Source: Eretmocerus hayati (lineage: Eukaryota; Arthropoda; Insecta; Hymenoptera; Aphelinidae). From it: a stretch of 64,000 nt of DNA. How positions within the stretch are numbered: the stretch's first letter is position 1; each line of letters starts with the position of its first letter. Made by a program: the position numbers and the translations under genes. The stretch spans positions 13,585,268-13,649,267 of the forward strand of contig CM056744.1 in NCBI GenBank assembly GCA_029851415.1, given 5' to 3'. Shown here piece by piece: positions 55,133 to 64,000 of this stretch. The notes beneath the pieces were generated by a model. The model saw nothing but the letters and a program-made list of their open reading frames with translations, did not search any database and had not been told where the DNA came from.

Positions 55133-56410
55133 GCTATAGAGCACACGGGCCCAAGGTTGTACATGTTTACCGGATCCCTGGTGTGCCTGTTGTTGCACGA
55201 TTTGCATGCATGCATATTATTAAGAGTTCGGTTGAATATTACAGAAAATATCTAGGACAATAAAGACATCAGATTGTCGCGGAAGTAGTCATGATAGTGT
55301 TATAAAAAATCACTTCATTATGGTTTTGATGCAGCGTGCATGTATGCAGGACTCGAGCCGATATGTCGTTAGGACGCGGGCTAAAGCGTGCGCCAGGCTT
55401 TCGCTCGACCTGGCGACAGCTCGAGTACTCCATCCTGCCGCAGAACTTGGCGCGCTCCTATCGCAAGTCTCCGCGTACTTACCGCAGCTCTCGCTGAGCT
55501 CAAAACAGAATTCATGTGGTCGGCTGGCGGCAGCTCGATTTTTCGATCCTGTCAGCTCGACTAAGGGTTTTTCCGTGCTCTTTCCGATAAATCTGCAATT
55601 CAATTTGTAGAGTTCGGCCGAAGGTATCAAGGCTAATTCATTAAGTGCAGTATCAGTAAGGTCTCAAGTTCACGTCAACTTCAAACAAGTGCCCGAATCG
55701 CGAAATCAGATAGCAGAAAAGAGGGAACGACATGAGAAGAAGCTACAGACGCATCCTCTACCTGTACCGGTCCTAGCTCACAGCGTATATATTCAAGCGC
55801 CACCGGCTATTCATGAGCCAAACGAAAGGCCCACCACGCCAGGTAAAGATTCATATACCTAGCATAGCAGGCGCTAATAGTTCCCATCTCGCCAAGTTTC
55901 TCTCTCTCTCTGTCCTCCTCTCGTTCGCACGCATTTTGGTTTCGAGACAGATCCTCGCCGCCTCAACGCAACCATATATTACACGAACCGGCCCGTTCAA
56001 GTTAATGAAGCCTTGGGACTTGAATGTCCAAGCCCCACTGTTATAAATTTGTGCTTCCGTGAACCAGAACTTTAACAGGTCCCATAGTCGAACGAATCTA
56101 CCCACATATCACCAGTCCGCATTCATTCCTGTACGGGAATAACTCGCAATCGATTCACACCTCTGCCGCCCTAGCTTCCACTGCAATGGGTCTCTGTACC
56201 CGGGAAATTGAGACAGAGTGGTAGCAGCTCTGCTTGGGAAAGTCCATCCCATAAAACATACGACTAGCTTACTTTTCCAGGGTTTTCCGTGCCGGGTGTA
56301 ACTTTTCCTTAATTGTGATAACTGATGATTAAGCCGATGATGTTAGTGTCCTCTGCGAGATTTAGGAAGACGAAACTGGTCAAGTCAAAAGGAAACTGAA
56401 CGGCTTCTTA

Positions 56411-56639
56411 CACTGGTATTAATAGCCGTTATAACCCTAGAGTTAAGAACTGATCCGCGGGTTAGGCATTGTAATCGGCGTGGACATGAAATGAATGCAA
56501 GTCTGTGATGTTCTGCTGCATTGGGACAACGTGAGGTGAATGAGCAGTCTTTAGTTTATTAATCTGCCACGCCGATTACAGCGCCTAACCCGCGGATTAA
56601 TTCGTAACTCTAGGGTTATAACAACTATGAATACCAGTG
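56411..56639. mobile_element. CACTG-type MITE, 229 bp
   Basis: Inverted ends of ~75 bp starting CACTGGTATT, with a TTA duplication at 56408-56410 and 56640-56642. CACTG ends with a 3-bp duplication fit CACTA/EnSpm-like elements. It lies within PC4-like copy 5. Confidence 0.7.
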
Positions 56640-57578
56640 TTAGATAGGCAAAATGTAGATGACTGCGAAATCGCAATCCGAGTTGGGGAACTGTGGTGAG
56701 AATGACTGTGTTTCCTCTCATCACATGCTATTAATGCAGATTCTTTGTACTCTTAATTCTTTGTTACAACCGAGAGGAGATAAATGAGGCATAGGATCAT
56801 TCTCCCTGACTTCAGCACGAAATAGAAATCCAAACTATATTTTGCAAAGGGAAATCTGAGATATCTATTAGATCTGGAGAAAAGGGTTTCTCCATCAACT
56901 ACGGAATTTGGAGTAGTCTGCTAGATAAAATCAAGGAATTGGTGGTGTCGAATGAGAAAGATCCGGTGAAATTCATTCAATATTCTATGAGTATAGAAAC
57001 AAAGGAGTTTTCCCAATATCAACATTGATTCAAAATTCAATGACCGTAAAAGCTTCCTTCACATCTTCTCTAATCTTACTATATTGAGAGATTTCCTTTG
57101 CCAACTATTCTTGAATTCCATGAATTCTGGAAGACAAGAAGAATTGGAAGAAGTTACGAAATTGTCAGAAGTCGGGATGAGGAATAAACATATTGAAGAA
57201 ATGATGTATGCGGGATAATCAAATATTGGAAATTGCTAAATGTTGACCATGATTTGATGGCTAATGGAATAGATGAAATATTCACTCAAATGTAAAACAA
57301 TATATATCTTGCTATATGCTTTGAATCCCAATGAACTCATATAATTCAACTGTCCTGTTATCAATCTCCACCCATTCCCTTCTATAAACTAGATTTTCTC
57401 GATTCAAAAGAATTGGCCTACTCTGAAAAAACCAGGTCGGCTATTCAAATTCTCTGATGAGTTTTAATACATTCTCAAATGGTTCAAATCCTATCGAGTC
57501 CTCTTTCATTACCTTCTCTCCTCCAACAAGTGGCCCAAGATCTCGAGTATGTATGGAGACTAGAACCTTATTCTATAT

Positions 57579-57677
57579 AGTAATGATTAATCAATCGGTT
57601 TCATGAGTCAAATGGTGGTATTTATTGCGGCAACGTTTCGGTTGAAAGAAAAAACAACCGATTGATTAATCATTACT
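57579..57677. repeat. Short foldback with perfect 22-bp arms
   Basis: AGTAATGATTAATCAATCGG.. at 57579-57600 is perfectly complementary to 57656-57677, with a 55-bp loop. Possibly a tiny MITE or a structured RNA; noncoding. Confidence 0.55.
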
Positions 57678-57832
57678 GTATACACAAGTAACATGAGTGA
57701 ACAAAATGAAAATAACCTTATTCCATGTTGTAAAAGACCGCCACAAACTTGCCACAAAACAGTCTGTCTTGCGAAGACAGACGTGAGCGACTGGGGCAAG
57801 AACCAATACTGCAAGATGGATTTTTTCTTATT

Positions 57833-58330
57833 TCTGAAGGAGTATACTAAGACCTGGAGAATATGCGGGAAGGTGAGGCATGCCTCTAGACTGCAGAGGA
57901 GGCAGATTCCTCGAAAGACATGGGAGATCAGAGCAAATTGGACAAGTTAGAAAAACGTTTCATCAAACGTGTCTCAGCATTGTTTGCAGCATCAGATGAA
58001 ATCATGATTGAAGGGTTGCTCCTGCACTGTTCACAAGAAGTATAGACCTCACAGGTTGGTTAATCTTACGGTCTTCGGATTGTGATGGAGAAATTTATTC
58101 AGATACGTGCGCACTGCTACGAGGCTCGTTCATTTGGAATCCAATCCAGAATAATATCTTGTTCCGCGTCGAAGAACGATGAATTGCACATTCATGAAAG
58201 TTGATTGAGCATCACAGTGGATTGAGAACCAATCAATCAGCTTTGCTGAGAAAATCGCAGCATTCGTTCCTGTTGAAGACACTATCTTCAGTAGAAGTTT
58301 TGCAGATTATTCCTGGCTGGAATGAGGCGG
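57833..58330 (+). pseudogene. R2 pseudogene, copy 2
   Basis: Across three frames the R2 sequence can be followed: TAEEADSSKDMGDQSKLDKL, FIKRVSALFAASDEIMIEGL then LLHCSQEV, a degraded YG...IVMEKFIQ stretch corresponding to the ExxH helix, and FAEKIAAFVPVEDTIFSRSF with the third ligand Glu. It has at least three stops and two frameshifts, and the rest of the protein is not recognisable. It lies downstream of an OBL/PC4 module, like copy 1, so R2 is a regular neighbour of that module. No upstream membrane segment is seen here. Confidence 0.7.
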
Positions 58331-60062
58331 CTGCAATCTAGGCGAGGCAAACTCAATGGATCTACCCTGTCCAAATACCATCCAGAACAGTGAAGGACTT
58401 GGAAACTCATCAAGTTCTTCGAACGACTGGCGAACAAGACGAGAAGAAGCGTTGTTTCCGGAGTATTGAAAACATGATCGAGAACATTCCGATGAGTCCA
58501 GAACTAGTGAGCTCTGAAATTTCCAAGAGATTGGAGAAGTTCTTCTCCCTCATTCGTTTTCGATGTGTTCGAGAAGAATGGCTGCATTCATCATCAGCAA
58601 ATACAGCAGCAAGAGCTGTTACAAGGACGTTGAAGGTCTGTGAACCAGAAATAGGGGGAACTGTTGTAATTCGTATTCTAATCCCTTGAGTTCACTCGAC
58701 AATATTTTCTTTACGAAAAAGTGCTTTATCAAAATTTAATAACCATATCTCGAATGAATTCTCGAGGATGAAGTTTTATTGATTGCTGAATTCTTGAATT
58801 CTAAAGTATTGATCTATGACCTTGCAAAACATATATATAGAAGAGCCTGAAAAAAGCGAAACGAGATTATCACCGCGGGCGAGGGAAAAATGTGTAAGAT
58901 TTGTACCGTACGTACTTGTTGGAGTAGTGAGAAATTGTTTTCTCTATGTTTGCCCGAACTCCAATGGACTTAAGAGCCCAGATAACCACTAATCTTGACT
59001 CTTCTTGGACCTATTCTCAGAACTTCATGGCTTGAATTAGATTCAACCTATTCCGACAGACTCGGACACATTTTTTCGAGAGTAACCCAGTGAACAATAA
59101 GATATCGTGAACAATAGGTGAAATCTATGCGAGATCTATTGCGCAATGAACGGTTTCGCGCACAATACTGCGAAGGATACCAATTAATCTTGTCAAATGA
59201 AGTTTGCGATATCTAAAGACTTCGTTTTTTCATCTTTTCCCTCTCTTTCAGGGATCCAGAAGAAATCATTCAGGTGGAACATCGACGATTTGCAATGGAT
59301 ATGCGACCCAAAACGATTTAAGTAGAACAAATTGATTGTATTTCCATAGCGAAATCCCATTGATCTCTCATCTCGATGCCGAATTTCAAGCTCATAACTC
59401 TTGGATAATACTTTGCAAGGGTTCGGTTGGACCAAAATCACTCAAAAGGGATTTTAACACCACAGAGTGCTAAAATTCGCGAGAGTGAGACTGTATTCAA
59501 ATCTTTAGAGTAGGTTTAGAAAACCCAATAAAAGTACATAGAGAAAGGTACTAATGTCGCTTATAGTACACATGAGCTACGTAGCGTCGATTTCACGACC
59601 AAATAATCAAGACGCGGATTGCGTGGACAAATTTTCAATATCTTTCAGAGGATCGGTGACGATGAACTTTTTTTGCTGATTTGAAAGTCCTTCGAACTTT
59701 ATCGTGTTGACGATAACTATTTCCATGCCCCTGACATCTCTTTTGAATATCAGTTTGGGATGAATTTGTAGAAAGAAATCGGTCTGATATCGCTGGAACG
59801 TTTCTGCAACGATATCCCTCAAATAATGACAAGTTTTATTATACGGCCTATTCCGAACCAATGTTATCCCACGAGACACTCGAATTTGAGTGCAACTCGA
59901 AATGGAATTTTCGATCGTAGAGATGTTTTTGATGGGGATAGATGTTATTAATCGAGAAAAAATTACATGGGATTAGTATCGAGGAAAATTTCATCTAAAC
60001 CCAGGAACGAACTGGGAACTGGCGCTACTATGGGATCGATATCGAGACAAGGATCTGCCGAG
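58331..60062. other. Mostly noncoding, end of element remnants
   Basis: An open frame at 58390-58689 is helical and charged but unrecognised; it may be the decayed 3' part of the R2 region. From 58700 to 60060 there is AT-rich sequence with short open frames on the minus strand (59193-59441 and 59607-59879) without recognisable domains. Confidence 0.4.
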
Positions 60063-60088
60063 CCCTGGATAGCTCAATGGTAGAGCAT
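60063..60088 (+). other. 5' half of a tRNA, repeat head
   Basis: CCCTGGATAGCTCAATGGTA followed by GAGC is a good acceptor strand plus D-arm (box A). It breaks off and the GGATG microsatellite starts within 10 bases. No anticodon or T-arm follows, so it is a truncated tRNA-derived sequence. Confidence 0.5.
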
Positions 60089-60097
60089 GGAAGGGTA

Positions 60098-61235
60098 TAT
60101 GGATGTTTGATAAGTGGATGGGAGGGTGCAGGGATGAAGGATGGATGGGTGGTTGGATGGATGATGGATGAATGATGAACGGATGATAGATGGGTATATG
60201 GGTGGTTGATGGTTTGATGGGTAGGTGATGAGTGGAGGGATGATAGATGCATGACTGGTTTGTTGGATGATGGATGGATAGATGGATGATGGGTGGGTGG
60301 ATGATAGGTGGATGGATGGATGAATGGTTGAATGAATAGATGGATGTCTGGTGGAAGGATGGATGGATGGATAAATGGGCGATGTGTGAATGAATGGATG
60401 GATAGATGATGTGTGAATGGATGGATGATTGATGGTTTGATAGGTGAGTGGATGCATGACGGGTGGTCGGAGGAATGATGAGTAGATGGGTGATTGGTTG
60501 GATGAAGGATAGATTGATGGATGATGGTTGGATGGGTGGATGGATCGATGGATGGATAGGTGGATAGAAGGATAGATGGATGAATAGATGGATATTTGAT
60601 GGAAGGATGGATGGATGGAGAGATGGATCAATCGATCGATGAATGGATTGATGAATGAATGGACCCCATCCCACCCATCATTTATACATCCATCAATCCT
60701 TCCGCTGACAATCCATCCATCATCGGACCGTCCGCCATCCATATTTCATCCACCTCACCCATCATCCACTCACTGACCCATCGAACCATCAACCATCCAT
60801 CCATCAATTCATTCGATTACCATCCATCCGGACATCCATTACCCATCGGTCCATGTATCTATCCACCCATCTATCCCTTGATCCACTCATCATCTATTCA
60901 CTCATCACCCACCCAACCATCAATCATCCATATATCCATCCATCCATCTATCTATCCATCCATTCTTCTATCCCCCATCCATTCATACATCCATTCAACC
61001 AATCACCCGCCATCCATCCGCCTACCCATCAAACCATCTACCATCCATCCACCCATCATCCATTCATTGATCCATTGATCCATCATCCATCCATCCATCC
61101 ATTACCCATCCATCCGTTCACTCACCATCAATCCCTCGACTTCATTCATCGACACTACTCATGATCCATCCATCGACCATCGATCCATCATCCATCAGTC
61201 CATCCCTCCATCCATCTCCATCCACCCATCTGACC
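60098..61235. repeat. GATG/CATC microsatellite with strand switch
   Basis: About 560 bp of degenerate GGATGGAT on the plus strand switch near 60662-60676 to about 560 bp of the complementary CATCCATC. The whole block is an imperfect palindrome of a tetranucleotide repeat. Long open frames through it are artefacts of the repeat. Confidence 0.85.
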
Positions 61236-63560
61236 ACCAATCATATCCTACCTCTCTCACGTAGGCAACCTGATATGCAGGGACCGGACGAAGAGATTAT
61301 GGCTGGGCGTTCAATCATTATGATAATCCACATTGGTTGAATATTCAACCAAGCTGGTTAGATTTTCCACCAGTGTGGTTGAGAACTTTTCATTCAAGTA
61401 CTAGTTGAATATGAACTTCGACCAGTTGGTGGGAGTTTTTTGGATCAATTTCATACAGTGTTTATCATTTTCTCTCAATTAATAACATCTATATCCATCA
61501 AAAACATCTCCACGATCAAAATTCTGATCAAGTTTACCATTCGAGCAACTCAAGCACTCAAATTCGATTGTCTCGTGGAATAACATTGGTTTGGAATTGG
61601 CAGTATGATAAAACTTGTTATTATCTAATCAACCTAACGATAGAATCAGATATCCCTCAGAGATGAAATTCAGATAAATTGATGACATCGTTCGTATATT
61701 GTGTCATAACCGGTATTCACTGAGAAGATATTTGGCAACCAAATATCGACCTTAACGACTTCCAAGAATTACTTACTGAGAGCGGATTTCAGAGGTGCGA
61801 GTATTTCCTTCAGACAGGGCGGATTGGAGGTCTTCTAAAACTCATAACTCAAACACTGGTGAGAACCGATAATCGCATCTTCTATGGCAGCTGAGGTAGT
61901 GGGGAATGAGCACTTTTGAAAAATCGGAACTTCATGACTGTCTTACCAAAAACGTCAATGATTTTTCTCCACCACAGTTTTCCGGTGTGTTCTCTGGAGT
62001 GTTGACTCGTACCAGAATGATTTTGAGGGTATAATCCTTGATTATTTCTCCTCTGAACACATCTAGAGATACATATTCCTCGCAATTTCTTGAAAAAAAA
62101 ACCATTGGGTGCATGAGAAGGACTTATCTCTTGTCATGCGGGTGCCCAGCTCTCACCTCCACCTCGGCCCCCACGGCCGTGGGATACAGATACACCCTAC
62201 CAGCGCATCAGCTCAGAGAGAGGCCATTCCAGAACCATGAGTGGTTCAGAAGTGATCTATCTCTAAGTACCGTCTACGAAATCAGCCACCGACATACGAC
62301 CGTATCCGCCCCCCCCCCCACCCGGTGCAGAGCTGGAACTCATCTACGTCCTTTGATTTCCCGAGTGAGTCGTCCAGGCCTTGCGGCGGATCGCTTCTCA
62401 GGGCAGTCGTGACACGAGTCCCTAGACTCGTTCAGTTCCAGGCATTGAGGCTGCCATGCTCATCGGATAGAGATGTGCGAGCTTCGTGTTCCGACGAGTG
62501 TTGACTGGGGCCGGAGGTTTATGAGGCCCCAGAGTTGAGACACCGAAGTGCTTCGGCCTACTTTGAGGCACTCCGAGAGTAGCCACATTGAGTGCATAGC
62601 ATTGTGCTCGTGCAACGTATCTTTTGCGTCAAACTATTCCTCCACGGTGCTCTCGAAGCACGCTCATGGTTGGTTGCCGTTCCGCACACGAGAATCTTGT
62701 TGGATATGGTTCGATTCATCTGTTGAAGTACAACTGAATAAAAATCGTCAGTCTTTGTGTATGAGATAACGAGCTAGCTTCATTTGATGCAATGTCGTGA
62801 TTAGTGTTTCGATGAACCCGGCAAAATTGAGAACGTGATTTGCATCGTGTAAATATGTATGTATCTCTCTTAGCCGCAATCACCATAACAAACAAGCCTC
62901 AAGCCCTAATCCAAAGTCAGCAATTTTCGCGTAACGAAATTTTCTGGTTCAGGCCCACCCACGATTTTTCTAGCGAGATACTGTTGATTCCAATTTAGGA
63001 ATTATTGTTTTGAAAATATCTAACGTTTGTAAACGTAAGCCATTTGTTGAAGCAACAATCCTATGGTAGTCACGTTGCATCTTTCGGGAGTATCATGTCC
63101 GGTATAAGAATACGGTGATTAGAAAAGCACTTGCAGATCCTGGAATAAAACCAAGCCATCCAAATCGTTCAAACCTGTGTTAGCACCTGTGTGAACTCCA
63201 TTGCACGAGCGTGCAATGCGTCTCATCTTTAAGTTCTTTGAAATGAGCCCTAGAGAAGGGGCAGTATACATCCGAGTATAGTCAAAAGGCGTGACCCCGG
63301 AAGGGCTGCAGCAGTCATCATCTTGATCTCATACACGGTGCGTTAACCCTCATTTTCCCTAAGCTTAACCTTCATCTTGTATTTATAATAATCGATCTAA
63401 GTCTGATTTAATTATTGTTGAAAAATTGTTCTGAGTATCTGAATTTTCAAAACACATTATATTCTGGATTTGTCACCATATTTTTTAATTATTAATCATC
63501 ACTCACAGAATTTTGAGATATCGAGGAACGCATTTCTGACAATCAGAATCTGTTTCCCTG
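61236..63560. other. Intergenic, no gene recognised
   Basis: No supported gene. A GC-richer patch (62130-62540) with a C run at 62309-62319 contains an open frame without recognisable features. Repeats of TTGAA..AACCA type occur near 61325-61440. AT-rich sequence continues to the end. Confidence 0.4.
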
Positions 63561-63851
63561 ATGGAAATGGAACTAAAAGAGGAAAAATTTCAGTTTTCAA
63601 AATTTTTTGGTTTTTATTTTTTTTCTTTTTTTTTTTTGCTTGCGATCACATATTTCGCCTCGGCCTCTGATTTCATCCATCCTCTGCATCAATTGGGGCT
63701 TTCGAGAATTCTTACAGATATTTCCGACGGGTTTGAAAGAATAATAGCCGATTATTGGAATTCGAAACACAAAATCAGTATTATAATGGACATGGGGAGT
63801 GAATGGATTCAGGAAGTTGGTAATGAATTCAGAGGGTTAGTTTTTAGATAG
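63561..63851 (+). CDS. Possible host gene first exon, secreted/membrane
   Basis: From an ATG at 63561 the frame encodes a charged start, a strongly hydrophobic stretch (FFGFYFFSFFFLLAITYFA) that looks like a signal peptide ending near ASAS, and then an extracellular-like sequence with LGLSRILTDISDGFERIIAD and HKISIIMDMGSEWIQEVG. A donor-like GTTAGT follows GNEFRG near 63836. The style recalls the ligand-binding N-terminus of insect ionotropic receptors, but this is a weak impression. The poly-T run inside the hydrophobic stretch (63612-63640) also allows a chance frame. Confidence 0.25.
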   Translation: MEMELKEEKFQFSKFFGFYFFSFFFLLAITYFASASDFIHPLHQLGLSRILTDISDGFERIIADYWNSKHKISIIMDMGSEWIQEVGNEFRGLVFR

Positions 63852-64000
63852 TTTCAGTACATCTTCCAGGTTGAATGGGTTAGGGGCATTGAATTCTTCT
63901 CAAGATTTGACTAGAGTTTTAGACCGGGAGCTAGCTGACATTTTTTGGTAGTTATTCCTACCAGGACAGGTCATTAACTAATAAGTCATTTGTGGTGCGG

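Larger units (their letters stand above)
53582..55577. mobile_element. 2-kb foldback element with tRNA-like arms
   Basis: Arms of about 590 bp (53582 to ~54175 and ~54985 to 55577) are near-perfect inverted copies starting CACGGAAAAACCCTTAGTCG. The ~800-bp centre is unique and carries a small MITE. The CACGG start is shared with the 1.5-kb palindrome at 12410. A 4-bp target duplication (CCCT/CTCT) is imperfect. Open frames within the arms are mirror images of each other and are not called. Confidence 0.75.
53153..56303 (+). mobile_element. Solo LTR 2, interrupted by a foldback element
   Basis: Starts TGTGAAGAAACAAAGC and ends at GTGTAACT; the sequence matches LTR 1 (42747-44047) along both halves. 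The flanks CTTCC (53148-53152) and TTTCC (56304-56308) look like a 5-bp target duplication with one change. A 1996-bp foldback element (53582-55577) sits inside. No internal retrotransposon sequence is present, so this is a solo LTR. Confidence 0.7.
52801..57295 (+). pseudogene. PC4-like copy 5, split by nested insertions
   Basis: Exon 1 ends at 52859 (AELDER), the intron is 52860-52941, and exon 2 starts at 52942 with SSFPFASKQSASESSSINPS. At 53152 a solo LTR (53153-56303, itself carrying a foldback element) interrupts it. Exon 2 resumes at about 56320 with acidic sequence and a QVKRKLN segment, is cut again by a 229-bp MITE (56411-56639), and continues to an intron near 56690-56840. The last exon shows GEKGFSINYGIWSSLLDKIK (PC4-like) and ends DEIFTQM at 57295. 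The order of insertions can be read directly. R2 copy 2 follows downstream. Confidence 0.6.

Noticed and set aside
59991..60674. Long open frames rich in His, Pro, Ser and Ile on both strands
   Set aside because: Produced by the GATG/CATC microsatellite, which is open in several frames at once.
1..64000. CRISPR array or prokaryotic operons
   Set aside because: No regularly spaced identical repeats. Spliced genes, TATA/initiator promoters and polyadenylation signals show an insect genome.

Overview
The window looks like AT-rich chromosomal DNA of an insect, probably a hymenopteran. The evidence is two groups of odorant-receptor exons with ordinary GT-AG introns (628-8250 and 29767-30076), insect-type TATA/TCAGT core promoters, many foldback elements and MITEs, LTR sequences and microsatellites. 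No bacterial gene or CRISPR array is visible.

Most of the coding content belongs to a dense graveyard of large virus-like DNA transposons of the Maverick/Polinton (adintovirus-like) kind. One copy, element A (10235-29250, about 19.0 kb), still has both ends. It has ~414-bp terminal inverted repeats starting 5'-AG and is flanked by 522-bp direct repeats. Inside are a small unknown spliced gene Y, two integrases in opposite orientation, a DEDD-exonuclease-like gene, a capsid-like gene, a coiled-coil gene, a protein-primed family B DNA polymerase (PolB) and two modules. Each module pairs a small predicted DNA-binding protein (OBL) with an acidic protein carrying a PC4-like single-strand-binding domain.

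From 31.1 to 58.4 kb lie parts of at least two more related elements. They comprise an integrase stub, a nearly complete PolB, repeated OBL/PC4 modules, two ribonucleotide reductase small-subunit (R2) pseudogenes, a second gene Y, and a third PolB whose halves are in swapped order. Nearly every gene has stops or frameshifts, so these are old copies.

Several genes of these elements carry short spliceosomal introns (47-82 bp). One PolB intron position is shared by all three copies. Gene order suggests a replicative core (integrase, PolB, OBL, PC4-like, R2) that drives protein-primed replication, a structural block (capsid-like, coiled coil) and an integration function.

Later insertions are layered on top: a 1.5-kb palindrome inside integrase 1; an LTR retrotransposon remnant (about 40.0-44.05 kb) holding a 782-bp inverted copy of a PolB/OBL promoter region; and a PC4-like gene (52.8-57.3 kb) split by a solo LTR that itself holds a 2-kb foldback element with tRNA-like arms. 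A Tc1-type palindrome (51.2-52.1 kb) and a strand-switching GATG/CATC microsatellite (60.1-61.2 kb) complete the set. The first ~9.6 kb and the last ~5 kb are mostly host intergenic or intronic sequence.
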